60,000 nucleotides of DNA from Membranipora membranacea (lineage: Eukaryota; Bryozoa; Gymnolaemata; Cheilostomatida; Membraniporidae): assembly GCA_914767715.1 (NCBI GenBank), contig OU612066.1, positions 23,102,283-23,162,282 on the forward strand, read 5' to 3'. The notes beneath the pieces were generated by a model. The model searched no databases and was not told where the DNA came from. It was given only the letters and a program-made list of their open reading frames with translations. Each line of letters starts with the position of its first letter. Position 1 is the stretch's first letter. The translations under genes and the position numbers were made by a program. Shown here piece by piece: positions 24,301 through 35,734 of the stretch.

Positions 24301-25090
24301 ACTCACCTCTCTCAATGAGAATATTTGATGAATTGAATATATATGCTTGTCTACCCTTTATTACAGCTTACTTTCCTGCCATGATGAACTGTATGATTCA
24401 CACAGTCATGTATACTTACTATCTACTAGCAGCATTAGGTGACTCTGTAAGACCTTATTTATGGTGGAAGAAATATCTTACTCGAATTCAGCTGGTCAGT
24501 AAATAATATTATTTTCTGTATCCCTTTCTTTCCTTACGCTCCTCCATCAATCGTTGCGGTTTGAAAAACTTCTAGCTGCATAACAAACAAACTTGATCAA
24601 TTTACCAGTGTGCTTTTTCTCCGGGCACTGATACTTTTTACTGCCTTGTTTTATGGCCATTATAGTGAAGCAGGACAGCCAGGCAAGGATGATTGGAACA
24701 TCAAACACCACTCTAAAATGTAACAAATATGTAGTGCCAACAAAGAGAATTTTCGTGCGCGAGTTTTCCCCTTATTCTCTAGAAACCTGCGACTCCAAAT
24801 TTGAAAGCTTATTGTATTTTAGTGTCTTATTTATCTTCATGTTTGATTTTCCTTTTCAGATCCAGTTTTGGATTGTAACCTTTCACACTCTCTACAGTAT
24901 TTACCTGAAATGTGGATATCCTCGAGGTTACCAGTCACTGCTGGTAATCTACATGTTTACTCAGAAAGCTCTCTTCATGAACTTCTACAAGAAAGCTTAC
25001 AAACCGTCACAACCCACTAAGCCCTCCGAACTCGATCAAAATGACAATCTTAGTCTCAACGGAAAGCACCAGAATGGCAAAGCTGACTGA
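18351..25090 (+). CDS. Very-long-chain fatty acid elongase, ELOVL family (copy B)
   Basis: Exons: 18351-18471, 19302-19489, 22231-22314, 22702-22758, 23717-23831, 24367-24494 and 24860-25090; 307 aa. The reaction and location are those of copy A. Hallmarks are [31 protein letters not shown], the HxxHH box HVYHHSS (His166/169/170), [20 protein letters not shown] and [13 protein letters not shown]. Exons 2 and 6 have exactly the lengths of their copy A counterparts (188 and 128 bp). The 57+115 bp exons 4 and 5 together equal the single 172-bp exon of copy A, so one intron was gained or lost after duplication. The N-terminus ([12 protein letters not shown]...) is longer than in copy A by about 13 residues, and the tail ends HQNGKAD. 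The first coding exon is preceded by an acceptor, suggesting an upstream noncoding exon. Confidence 0.92.
18598..18797. mobile_element. Possible MITE in elongase intron 1
   Basis: A 200-bp stretch starts AAGCCTGGTTCACATTTTTG and ends with TCGTGAACCATGCTT, which is an imperfect inverted repeat of the start. Inner text such as GCAATCTCAGAAGTCTGATC has no coding potential. Only one copy is in the window, so the assignment rests on the terminal symmetry alone. Confidence 0.4.
21306..21430. repeat. Foldback element in elongase intron 2
   Basis: Two arms of about 55 bp, with sequence such as TTTAAGTGCTCAAAAGGTGC and ATGCTGGTAGAGGCATTTCA, face each other around the loop ACCACTTGATAATG. The arms show few mismatches. 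The outer text TATGTCCC/ATATGTCCC appears at both ends. It would form a long hairpin in the unspliced transcript. Confidence 0.8.
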
Positions 25091-26657
25091 TATTTCTTTT
25101 TTTTAAATTCGAGCATCCGTTACCTGCCACTAGAGTGGCCTAAGCTGAATCTTCTCAATTTTATTAATGCTTTGTCTTTCATTCTGATGCTGTATCTACA
25201 TTCTAGACAGGACAATTCGGGATGCAGAAAAAGCAAGATCAAAATGGATTCCAATTCTTTAAGTTTTGCTAACGCTTGTATTTTTTGCTGACGTTTTAGT
25301 GTACCTAGTGATCAGTCTAATATACAGTGTTACGCTGACAGTAGAAACTTTTCTGACCTCAACCAGGTTTTAGGAGTATTGTGTAGCCATGGTGAAGCCA
25401 TGGTGAAGCATGCCTTCAGAGGCAGTGCATTCTTTTGTTAGCATCTCATAGATCTTACAACAATCTCTAATGTTCTGCAAAGCTTTCTGTGGTCTGAAGC
25501 ATAATGCTCCAACTTCAAGTCTTTCATTCTAGGTTCCCCTATTTGTCACGTTGCTGCGTAGTATGTTGTATCTATACTTCTCATATTGATTTTTGCATGA
25601 CCGCAAGATGCATTTTTCTTTTCATATAACAAAATCAGTGGCTAGGAAGTCTGTTTGTAACCATTTCAATAATTTAAAATAATAGTAGTTAGAATTCTGA
25701 TTCCAAAAATTTCCTTTGTGATAGTTTCCCCGGAATAAATTGTGTTGCCATTTATTAGGATACATTTTAGATTATTAAGGGGCTTGTCAAAATTTGACAG
25801 ACTTATAAAGCTGATCGATCAGATGTGATGAAGCAGTCCAAAAGAATTGTTTCAATGATTCATGTTAGATTCATGTTAGAAGCTCCAGTTAAACAATTTT
25901 CCTAAGGATTCTATAATTTCACATGATTTGTTTTATATCTTGAATTATTATTATCACAAAAAAAAACAAATATACAAAAGGTACAGTAATGTTTATGTTC
26001 AGGTATAAAAATGTAATACTATCAGTAAAAGTCTTGGCACCTGATTTCATGTTGTTATCTGTTAAATAAATATCACAACGGCATATGAAGAGAACTCATT
26101 AAAAATCAAGTTCGTGTGCATCAATTATAAAATCATGACAATAACAAAAAATCACATCAACGTTCAATACAAGTTAAGGCTATGGTGGTGACTCAAAATG
26201 TGCATAAAACAAAAGAAAATAAGCATTACAAAATAAAAAAATAACGTGCAGTATCATAAATGTATAGCATTTAATGACTTCAACAAACTGATATCTCAAT
26301 CCAAAATGGCCGCAAGAATATTATGTTAAAGCTTTGAAAAGCTATCTACATACAAAAAAAATTTAAGTCGCCATGAAAATAGCCATATTGGCCGCACATA
26401 TGTCTTGTATGACAAGTTTGATCTATCTTCCTTGCATTTTAAGTTGCTCCTCTTTTAATGGACATTGGGGAGCGAAATGTTACTGACAACATTATGGACG
26501 GATGTTTATCTATAATCAAGTTGTAGATCTTGCAGATTGTGAGGCTGCAGGTTAATAATACTGAAAGTACATTTAAAAACTATCCCACAACGAGACAGAC
26601 CTGGCAGAACATAGTGCCCCTCAGCTTATCAAGGAGAGTTTGTGGAAGTTGACTCTA
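25091..26657. other. Spacer between convergent elongase B and calpain
   Basis: No supported exon. The spacer begins with the 3' untranslated region of elongase B; AATAAA-type signals include one at about 25734. It ends with the 3' region of the calpain gene on the minus strand. It is AT-rich with A and T homopolymer tracts. No repeat shared with the rest of the window was noticed. Confidence 0.5.
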
Positions 26658-29600
26658 TCAAGCTTTCTTAGGTGGCCTATGCACTTTCACTGCCCTACAA
26701 TACAACACACGAAGAGATGTTACTAAACCATGTCAAAGTGACATAACCCATCTGCTATCAAATTCTTGCTTTTCGGATGGAAAATTATTCTATATCCTTT
26801 ATACAACTTCAATATCCATAACCACTATAAAAAATTATTTTAATTTTATAAATGAAATTGATTAAATTATAGCATTCACATAACAAAAAACCCAAAAAGG
26901 TGCCATCATTACGGATTCATAAAGCAGATGATGTTTGTTGTAATTTTCTTGTTTCGCAAATCTTAATTGGGAAATGAGAAGGTGCGATTCCCAAACTTAC
27001 AGATCAGCATGATTAAATATAGGCTTACCTGATATCGAGTGGCTGTTTACTGAACACTCTGAGAAGGAATTGGCCCTCAACGCCTTTGCTAAATTTCGCC
27101 GGTATGATTCGATATTTCCCGCCAGCTTTCACTTCAAACCTTCTGACCATTGGATTGGAAGTTGTGTATGTATGTGTGTCCTTCCCAATCATCTCTTCTT
27201 CCCCTTTTTCAACCTGCAAGATCACCACAAAGATTAATGATAAAATTTAATTCTTGAACTGGAGGAGGAGTGAAAAGAGCGGTTTCGTATCAGGATCACG
27301 AATTGCATAAACAATGATGCAACTCACGTGTCAATTAGTTTCTTTCAACCTTGTTCTGAAAACGTTAAAGAACAGATTTGTCTGACATAACATTGCTACT
27401 GCAAGCCAAGGAGTACTACCCGATCATGCCATATTTTTCGATTAAGTTGCTTTTCAACAAATTTATTTAATTTTTATCTTCATTTTCCATATGGCCTTAT
27501 TTGTCAAGTTACATTCGAAAAAAGAGTAGCCAGCAAGGGCGGACAAGGGTATATGGTATCTACCTCACCCAAGCCACTTGCACTTAAGGACGGTCAAATA
27601 AGTCCCAGTGTAAAGAACAAAAAAAGAAGTGTATATATATATATATATATATGTGGATTTGATAACTCGATCATGATTTTATCATAGATATACCTGAAGA
27701 TCTTTGAGGAGTATGTTTCCAGCGGTGGCTTTGTCAGCTTTACCAGCTAATTTCTGTATCTTTTCCATCATTATTAAGCATGGTTCCTGAGCTACAAGTT
27801 GTGAAACATATGTTACAGTTTATAACAAAGTATGGTGTGACAGACATTGAAGAGATTCCATTGCTGATACTGTTGCAAATAACGAGGCCGAAAAATGGTT
27901 GATATGCCCCTAAGAATTTGAATGTCACGACCGGTATCACTATTTCTTCAGACTTTAATAGACAGTGCAGAAGTTAGACCTGAATTTCATTCATATAGTA
28001 CAATAAACCATATTAGGCATCGGGGTGATAATAGGCACAAAGAGATGTCAGACTCAGAATTCCAGGACTTTCTGTGTCAATGAAAGGGAGCTGTTTGATG
28101 AATCAATTCAGTTTCCTTATGGTTTAAATACTACCCAAAGGCCAAAGCATGTTATAGTCAGGCAGTTACCTATGATAAAGTTGTGTCGGATTTGCACGGG
28201 TTTGCAAGGTAAAAAAAAGTCAATGCTGTACTTGACATGAATTCTTGTTGATGGTGGAAAGAGTATCTTCCATATGGGAAGGTAACTCCCATTCTCTGCA
28301 CAATGTCACAGTTTCTGGGGAGTCTCTATCCGGGATACTGTGACATCAGGGATTTTGGTACCAAACTCCCTGGTGACATCATAGTGCAGAGAATGGGAGT
28401 TACCTTCCCTTATGGAAGGCACTTTTTCCACCATTAATAATTCATGTCAAGTAGAGCTTTGAATTTTTTTTACCACGTATATCTGACACAACTTTATCAT
28501 AAATAGCTGCATTTGGTCTTAGGGTAGCCTTTAAATTCATATTTGGCAAAATCTATCTTTGTTTTATCTATATTTTGTTTACTCAATACACACCTGTCTC
28601 TGGGATGCAGCACTCGAATATGGGATTCATATCTAATTTTTCCCAGCCGCCTGTCAATTTTCCCTTCCATTGTCCGTATATACAGAACACATGATCTACA
28701 ATGTATAAGAAATCAGTTGTTCAGGTAGTTGTATGTATGAATTGTGTATTTTGAGTGGAGCTTGATCATAGAATTACCTCGACTAGTAGGCTGAAAATTT
28801 AAATCACATCTTGTAAATATGTCTAGGTCTTCCCTATAAGTCATTGATAATCTGCTTATGTTCATGTATTGTTCAGGATTTGTAATCACATGACCGAAAA
28901 AGTTACTGACACATCTCAAGAAACTATTTCCACCAACTTGGAGGCTACTTCGCCTCACTATTTGTTAACTCGCTATTTAAAACTTGAAATCGATGAGATA
29001 TATACCAATCCAAAACTCCTCCATCATATTTTTTGGAGTTAATTTGATTTAACCCTCAATCCTCAAAATATATTATTATATCCCAGACCACAAATATGAC
29101 AGCACAATGTTTTTGACATTGACCTTTGTGACCTTGACTTACCCAGACCATCAGATATGCCGTCAGAGTCATAATCAGGAGTTATAGAGCATATGGTGAG
29201 ATCAGTGAATATCTTCCAGTATTCAGTCCATGGCATCCAGAATTCACCGTTGTCTTCTATTATTCTAAGCTGATTTCTCTGAGCATCGCTAACTGAATAC
29301 CACTCTGATGACCTGGAAAAAGAAAACCAAACAAAGGTGGTAGAATTGATCTGGGATCTTAAGGTCCTGGGTTTGAGACCCACTGGGTGCACTGTTTGGC
29401 AATCACAACCTGATTTGGCTGTTGTTGGCCATTCACCCTAGCTGACAAGGAAAGCAAAAACCAACTATGGCAATAAACTTCAAATCAATAAAGTTGCGAT
29501 TATCTCTTCAAAAAATAAACCTTATACTGAAATGCCCCAGTTTGGGATTGCCCTCTATCGTTGTTGGATAAGGAAGACAACTCAAAAATGCCCAGCCTTA

Positions 29601-32600
29601 GTCTAACTGATTTTTCGTTATTTGCACCTACTTGTCACCCCAAGCACCAGACCATTCCTTATGTGACCAGGGATTACGAAGTTTGACTAGCGAAACACTC
29701 TTGCCTGTTTTTCGCTCCACCTAAAATGCAAAAATTAATGACCGTTTATAGGTAAGTTATATCCATACAAATAAAAAAACAATGTGAGTGGTACTGGTGA
29801 TTAAATCATTTTGAGGTACATTCATATAGCTTATCAGGGAATGTAGGACAACTTATTATAGTGGCACAGTTGTTATCTGCGACCAGCTTAGAGAAGATTT
29901 TTTAAGCACCCAGTGAATGCGGTGTGTGGTAGAAAATTGAGCCATGCAGTTCATGGATAGTATGTTGTTCAAATACAAATCTTGATTAAAAGAATGGTTG
30001 ACTAAAATCAAGTTGTCTTATCACACGCCACGTCCCAAAGCATGGGCGGCAAAATATTAGTTGACATAGGGGCGAGGCTGCAATATCTGCGCCAGATTGC
30101 TTTCTGTTTGCAGGCAAGTCCCGTCAAATCACGTGCAATATTTTCATAAAAATCGATGCGCACTCTAATAATAGCGAGTTTCAGAACATGAATACTAAGA
30201 TTATATGCTTACCACGGCTGTAGCAGTTATTGTATACGCATGGTTAAGTACGAGTCCCAAATCTTGATACTTTAGTTCGACCTGCTTATCTTTTGGCTGT
30301 TAAGAGAAAAGTCACATTTAATGCGTTTTTTTACTGTCGTATTAATGCAAAAATGTGTTCTTTATCGTGGACTTCAATTTAACAAAAGTATCTTTCGATG
30401 TAGACATCTGCTCTTTGCTTAATTAAGAAACCCTTCTGCAGGTCAGAGTATGGAAGGTAAGGGCTGCAGAAAGTACAATTACAGTTTGCTAAGGCTTATT
30501 TTTGAAGACAGTATTTGGGGTTCACAGTCTCAAGGCTAGCAATCAAAGGATCGATGAGTTTAAATTACCCACAATTCAGTACAAGGTTATCACAAGACTT
30601 CCTTATTGCCAGATCAGTACTTTATAAAACACTCTATATTGGAGGTGCGATGGGATACTTGATCATTTCTTTTGGATTAATTTCAGTCTAAAAAAACAAC
30701 TTTAGGAAAGTTTGATTTTAATTATCTTTGGTCAGATTTATGAATACTTACAGTTGCACTGCAAACAACCACAGAGCCATGCTGAAGAGCGTTCGCAATT
30801 CTGCTATAAACTTCAACTGGGTCAAACTTATAAAAACTCAGAGCTAGCCATTCTGCACAGCCACCAGTAAGGGCGAGATATGCGTCCCTTGGTGTGCCAC
30901 CTTCGATACGTGGGTATGAACCTATAAATCTACATTAAAAGGAGGATACTGTGAGTCGTAGATATTTTAGAATATTGGTGATCATCAATTGGTTTTCAAA
31001 CATTCAATCCATCCCCATCATAACATAAACATATCATGAGCCAGCATCTCAGTCTACTTGTACGCAAGTTAAAGTGCTCATACTCATCCAGGGGGTCTTT
31101 CAATTATAATGAGCAACGCTTTACTGAAACACGTTATCACTATCACATCGCTCAAAATTATCACTCACTTGGTCTTTCAATTAGACAAAATTGCTCCCGA
31201 ATCGCTCACTCAGTCTGACTGAGTGAGCGATCAGATTGCGATTTTGGCTATTTCTAATTGAAAGACCCCCAGGGTTACCATCATCGACCACATGGTTGGG
31301 AAATGGTTTGACAGCGGAATTCAATTACTTGTACTCTTGCTCAGTACATCCTGTCAGCATCCTGCCAGTCAGTAACGATACGAAAAACGATAAAAAAATA
31401 TAAATTAGAAGCAAGAAACCAACAGTCAATGTTTTCATGGATTCAAGACTAAAGCCATACATTAATACAACCATAAATACAATCAGAAAATACCTACTTG
31501 GCATAGGCTTTTTCGATGAGAGGCACCCACATCTCGCCGGCGTAGTTGTTGGACTTGCATCCAACCAAACTGTCCTCATCACATGGAAGAAAATCATCTG
31601 TGTAAATATCGATCCACTGTCCTAATCTCCAGAATCGCCAGTGGAACACTCCAGTTTTTGGGTTATATGCATCAGGCATGATGATCTGGGATAAGGTTAA
31701 AGTGGATTTTATAGTTGCTTAGCCTTGAAAGTCTCAACCAAGCCACTAAAGGGTGAAAATACTATTTCCAGATAACTGTTTACAATATGAATATTTTACA
31801 AAAGTATTTTGGAGTTGTCTGCATACTTGAATAAGAGGATTCCTATGGGAAGTTTTTGATTGAATAATTAGACAAAACAGTGATTCACGTGGGTAGTTCA
31901 TAAAACGGCAATCACAAAAAATGTGTGTAGCACTCTCATTGAGAAGCAAGAGTTCCAGATAATTCCTAATCTCATAATATATATCTGAATTTATATAAAA
32001 TATAAGAAGTAATAATACAATTTCCAAAAGTCCAAAAGCAGATAACCATTCTGATTGTACTCATTCCATTCTTAAAATAACCTACCTGCTTCATAACATG
32101 AGGCAGAGTGGCAAGTCCAGACAGAGTAGCTAAGAAATAACATGTACCAAAACTTCCCTGATCGATGTCATCCAGCGAAGTTCCGTCATGAAATAAACAT
32201 ATTTTAGTTCCAGCTGGTACAATATCCTAAAATATTAACGACACATTTCATCAAACTAGTCCTAACATAATTTTTACAGTCAAAACATTTTGAAAGAATA
32301 GAACATACACTACAGGTTGAAAACTTTCACAGATTTCTACTTGATAACCTGGCCAAGAATTTTTGAACCTGGCCAAGAATTTTTGAATTTGATCAAAAGT
32401 TTGAGTGTAAGTATATCAATTCAACTCAATTCAACTTTTTACAAAATAAATGTTGACTATAGAATCTAGGTGACCAAATCACATCACAATATGATCAACA
32501 GCTCTTTGCATTTAGTTGTAAGTGGTAGAAAACAATACAGAATCAGTAACTCACATGCGGTCTTTTCCATTTATACTTTGAAGCATATTTCCCGAGGGCG

Positions 32601-35600
32601 ACTTTCTTAGTGAAATCGGGGTCGCTATACACGCTACCCCGTGGTATGCTTGGTTTCTTTTGCACAAAATCGGGTTCTCGGCTTTTCAAAGTGTCCAATA
32701 CTTTGACTTGCAACTGGCCAGGAGCAACTTCAGGTACTACAAAATGTAACATGGTGGTGATGTACCGTGGCCCAGAAAGCCGGATAAAACTAAACTTATC
32801 TGCTCAGAATTTAATTTAAAGGCCTGAATTGAATTAAACATTTCATTGAATTTAATCAAACTTTTCTGCATCAAACTTTTCTACTCTGAATCAAACTTTT
32901 CTACTCTGAACCAAACTTCTCACAGCAGATAAGTTTAATTTTATCCCGCTTTCTGGGCCACGGTAGTATTGATATGAGAAAATCAGAAAAGAACAACAAC
33001 GGCACTAAGTTTATCACAACACTTAGTGCCGTTGTTGTGTAGTGACAACGGCTCTACTGATAATCACTCAGATTATCAGTAGAGCAACTCTGAATGCAGG
33101 CAAACTGGATGAAGGGAGTTTGTGGCTCCCTGCAGGATCAAACTTGGCCTAGCACAGCACACTCATTCCTGTATGGGCCAAATACCAGGACAAAGGGCAC
33201 AGTAAACCGTCTGGAAGTTCCCAGAGCTCATCACAAACAGGAAATAATGTTCAAACAAAATATCCTGCTTGAAATTTGCCCAGAATTTAAAAAAAAAACA
33301 TAATATAAAAGGTCAGAGTTTGTGATGAACCAATAAGTGTAATGTACCTTCTTTATGTTTGATTATGGTTATTCCGAGAGCAGTACTTAATGTTCTCAGA
33401 CCAAAGCGCTTGTTTGGTTCTTCAGCCGTACTATCAGTCTGGTCTTCTGGCTCTTCTGGAAGTAGAACATATTAACATGTAAGTCTCTTGTGGTAAACAA
33501 TAGACACACGCCGAACAATATTCAATCATACCAAAGAAAAATAGAAAACATGTTGTGTTATGAAACTTGGATTAAAAAATAAGTGTGTTTATTTATGTAT
33601 AAATTATATCGATGAAGAGGCAAGAAAGATAAGCAAATAAGATGTTGTGTTCTGCAAAATCAAGGGAAGACAGCTACATACAATACTTTCTATATTATTA
33701 TGCTAACTTTTACAACATAAAAAGCAATACTTATAGATTTGAATTCTGTTTTGTCATTGTTTTTAATTTTAACTACTATTTATTATTATTTATATGCTCA
33801 TGGTCTTTACAGAGCGAGATTCCTGCATGAACAATAATATGCCCCTGATTGCTTTTGAGTTGGGACTGAACTCATCCTAAAATCCTTTACATCTGCAATC
33901 AATCTGATTTTGAGTGGTAATTTTTGAATGGGCGAAAGTTTTCAACACACTTCTGAACCACAATTAGAAGGAAAAATAGGTCTTTCTAGGTCAAGACATG
34001 AGACATTATATGTTCTAAACATTGGATTAATAATAAGTTATTGTTATGTCTACAGTTCTAAGCGAGGCATGTTGTTTTCATTAAAGCGATGACAAAAAGA
34101 CAGAGCCTAGTTGGTGGTGAAATAATTCATTTGCAAGCAATTAATTTAATACTTTATTTACCTCAAAATCATTACACTGTTTTACATAATAAATCACATA
34201 ATTACATACTCGTAGACTGATTTTCATTTACTAATGTTCAAAACAAATTAAATCTAATTAGAGTCAGTCTGAGAATTTGTTATGATCAAACAATTTGAGC
34301 TACATTTTATTTAAATAAAATGATGGAGTTTGAATAAAGATTTATATACTATTACCAACAACCGTAACCTACCATACTCTTGCACATCATTTGTTGATGG
34401 GCTTTTTTCGACAACAGCTGTAGAGAAAAATCATTGAATTGATATCAGTTTAAAAGCCTAAAGCTTATTATTTCCGATGTCAAAAATGTCAATAGGTAGC
34501 AATAAAACTCTTCATCCATAAATGTAGCAAATAGTATTGAATCTCACATATATTTTGGAGAAAGTTTTAGGGGCAAAAGGGAAATTGGAAGTAATTTCTA
34601 AGAATCCTTTGGATTACCCTGTAGGTGTAAATAGTAGGTAGAGTCCAATCTAGCTAGTTTGGAATTGACGCTAGCACCAAAATGGAGGTTTAATAATATA
34701 TTATTGTCGGATATTTAGTTGGAGATGGTGCGGGAGTGGTCAACATAGACAATCGAGACTAACCAGCAGTTTGTTCTGTGACATCGTTTGTTGAGTTATC
34801 GATTTGTAAGTCGATTGGTTCTCCCTCCGCCTTCTCTGGATCATCGTTGATTGGTTTTGTTTGTCTGGTAGGCTGTGTCTGCTGCCACTTCTTATATTGA
34901 TCGTAAGCATCTGTCCCTGTACCGTCTTCACCATCTTCGGCTACGAAACAAACAAATACGATGACATTTTATGTATACAGATGTTGTTTGAATGCACTTT
35001 TGATGTTTTGATAAAGCATCATTACACAATTGACAACAGAATCTCTCAAGGGCATTCTAAACATTACATGCATATGGTAGGCTTGTATTGTGATTTCCAC
35101 CATCCAAATAATTTTAACACTTGACATTTTCTTGTAATGTTTACTCAGAGCTAAGAACCTAATCAGATGGGGAAGCCAGGTCGTCAAGACAAAGAATGTC
35201 ATCAGAACTAAAAATATGCCTTGTGAGAGAAAGGACTTTTACCAGCTCATTCTGTCTTGACTCAGCAAAATATCAGAAGATATTTTGTCACGTTAATACA
35301 GGATAAACAAGCATGATGACTATCCAACATTGGATATTAGTTAAAAGGCACAGCAACCTAGGATGGCCGCTTACATGCTAATGTTGTTAGGTAGAATTAC
35401 CTAGAACAAGTTTGTTCCCTCTGTGATGGCGGAGGGATAATGCAAATGTTTGGTATCTGGCGCAGCATCTCGATACCAAACATTTGCAATATACCTCCGC
35501 CACCACAGAGAGAACAAACTTGTTCTGAGACCTACCAGGTGCAGTCGGTGTTAATGATTGCTGATAATGTTGTTGGCGACAGTACTCGTTCCAATCTTGG

Positions 35601-35734
35601 GGCTGCTGCTGGTTGTTGAAGTATGTTTGGTAATATCCATAGTCAGTGTAGTCAGTTCCATACCCAGTATAGGGCACATAATCTATAGTATCATTGAAAC
35701 CTAATTGAGCCACGGAAGACGTACCACATCCCAT
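26658..35734 (-). CDS. Calpain-type cysteine protease, no EF-hand domain
   Basis: Sixteen exons on the minus strand: 35536-35734, 34764-34940, 34373-34417, 33348-33455, 32555-32736, 32086-32226, 31498-31685, 30752-30929, 30213-30296, 29632-29720, 29143-29312, 28778-28957, 28594-28695, 27694-27791, 27029-27213 and 26658-26694; 720 aa. Calpains cut cytosolic proteins at limited sites, usually under calcium control. The protease core (about 225-500) has all three catalytic residues: Cys266 in DQGSFGTCYF, His425 in LVLNHAYT and Asn450 in KLRNPW, plus KAYAK and FTDLTIC landmarks. The C-terminus is a calpain beta-sandwich/C2-like region (GKYRIIPAKF, FLLRVFS) and ends RPPKKA with no penta-EF-hand domain, so it is an atypical calpain. 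The N-terminal 66 residues are Tyr/Gln/Thr-rich and start MGCGTS, a possible N-myristoylation plus palmitoylation site. Residues 67-190 are acidic linker in small exons. Exon 12 (59 residues) is the least family-like part. Confidence 0.9.
27632..27653. repeat. TA microsatellite
   Basis: A run of about ten TA dinucleotides in a calpain intron. Similar TA runs are at about 44240-44275 and 48820-48845. Confidence 0.9.
28171..28502. mobile_element. 332-bp near-complete foldback in calpain intron 13
   Basis: The left arm runs ATGATAAAGTTGTGTC, a variable 25 bp, then ACTTGACATGAATTC, GATGGTGGAAA and GGGAAGGTAACTCCCATTCT, followed by TCTGCAC. Each block returns in reverse complement and reverse order on the right, ending GACACAACTTTATCAT. 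The short non-repeated centre contains GTCTCTATCC. Differences between arms are few. It lies wholly inside the intron 27792-28593, and a nascent transcript would fold into one hairpin of about 140 bp. Confidence 0.88.
29335..29470. repeat. Possible second SINE-like family, copy 2
   Basis: It contains GGGATCTTAAGGTCCTGGG, then TTTGAGACCCACTGGGTGC and later GGCCATTCACCCTAGCTGAC, matching the copy near 17710-17830. GGTTTGAGACCC is close to a polymerase III B-box. It lies in calpain intron 10. Confidence 0.4.
30005..30122 (-). mobile_element. Headless SINE body (same family as 14020-14262)
   Basis: From ATCAAGTTGTCTTATCACAC through AGCATGGGCGGCAAAAT and GCAATATCTGCGCCAGATTG to TTTGCAGGCAAGTCCC, it matches the 14-kb SINE base for base with modest divergence, then stops before the tRNA-like head. 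5' truncation of this kind is usual for retrotransposed copies. It sits in calpain intron 9. Confidence 0.75.
31091..31270 (+). mobile_element. GAGCGAT-family MITE, copy 2 of 3
   Basis: 180 bp with terminal repeats GGGGGTCTTTCAATTA and TAATTGAAAGACCCCC, the best preserved ends of the three copies. It contains the diagnostic words TTATCACTATCACATCGCTC and TCGCTCACTCAGTCTGACTG, the latter the centre of an internal palindrome. It lies in calpain intron 7. It is about 70 bp shorter than the 16-kb copy because of an internal deletion. Confidence 0.9.
32762..32966. mobile_element. Inverted-repeat element in calpain intron 4
   Basis: The left arm TACCGTGGCCCAGAAAGC (then GGATAAAACTAAACTTATCTGC) is mirrored at about 32926-32966 by GCAGATAAGTTTAATTTTATC then GCTTTCTGGGCCACGGTA. 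The interior has three copies of an 18-bp unit of the type AATCAAACTTTTCTACTCTG. This is the structure of a MITE with arms of about 42 bp. Confidence 0.85.
32993..33085. repeat. Two adjacent hairpins
   Basis: Hairpin 1 (about 32993-33037) pairs ACAACAACGGCACTAAGT with ACTTAGTGCCGTTGTTGT around TTATCACAAC. Hairpin 2 (about 33051-33085) pairs GCTCTACTGATAATC with GATTATCAGTAGAGC around ACTCA. Both are perfect or nearly so and follow the 32762-32966 element directly, in the same calpain intron. Confidence 0.8.
33078..33160. repeat. Fragment of the CAAGTTTG foldback family
   Basis: The text AGCAACTCTGAATGCAGGCA ... GGCTCCCTGCAGGATCAAAC resembles the right half of the elements at 50674-50803 and 39546-39658. 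It is degraded and its limits are unclear. Confidence 0.4.
35404..35525. mobile_element. CCCTCTGTG-family foldback in calpain intron 1
   Basis: The left arm GAACAAGTTTGTTCCCTCTG continues TGATGGCGGAGGGATAATGC and AAATGTTTGGTAT; the right arm is its near-perfect reverse complement. The loop is CTGGCGCAGCATCTCG. The element starts 11 bp past the exon 1 donor side, at 35536. A shorter relative with the same core (CCCTCTGTGGTGGC...GAGGGATATTGCAA) lies at 50479-50538. Confidence 0.85.

Noticed and set aside
27632-27653. Regulatory TATA cluster
   Set aside because: It is a simple TA microsatellite inside an intron and far from any start.
35387-35535. Coding extension of calpain exon 1 past 35536
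   Set aside because: The frame stays open only because it reads into a foldback element; a good donor at 35535 joins in phase to exon 2.
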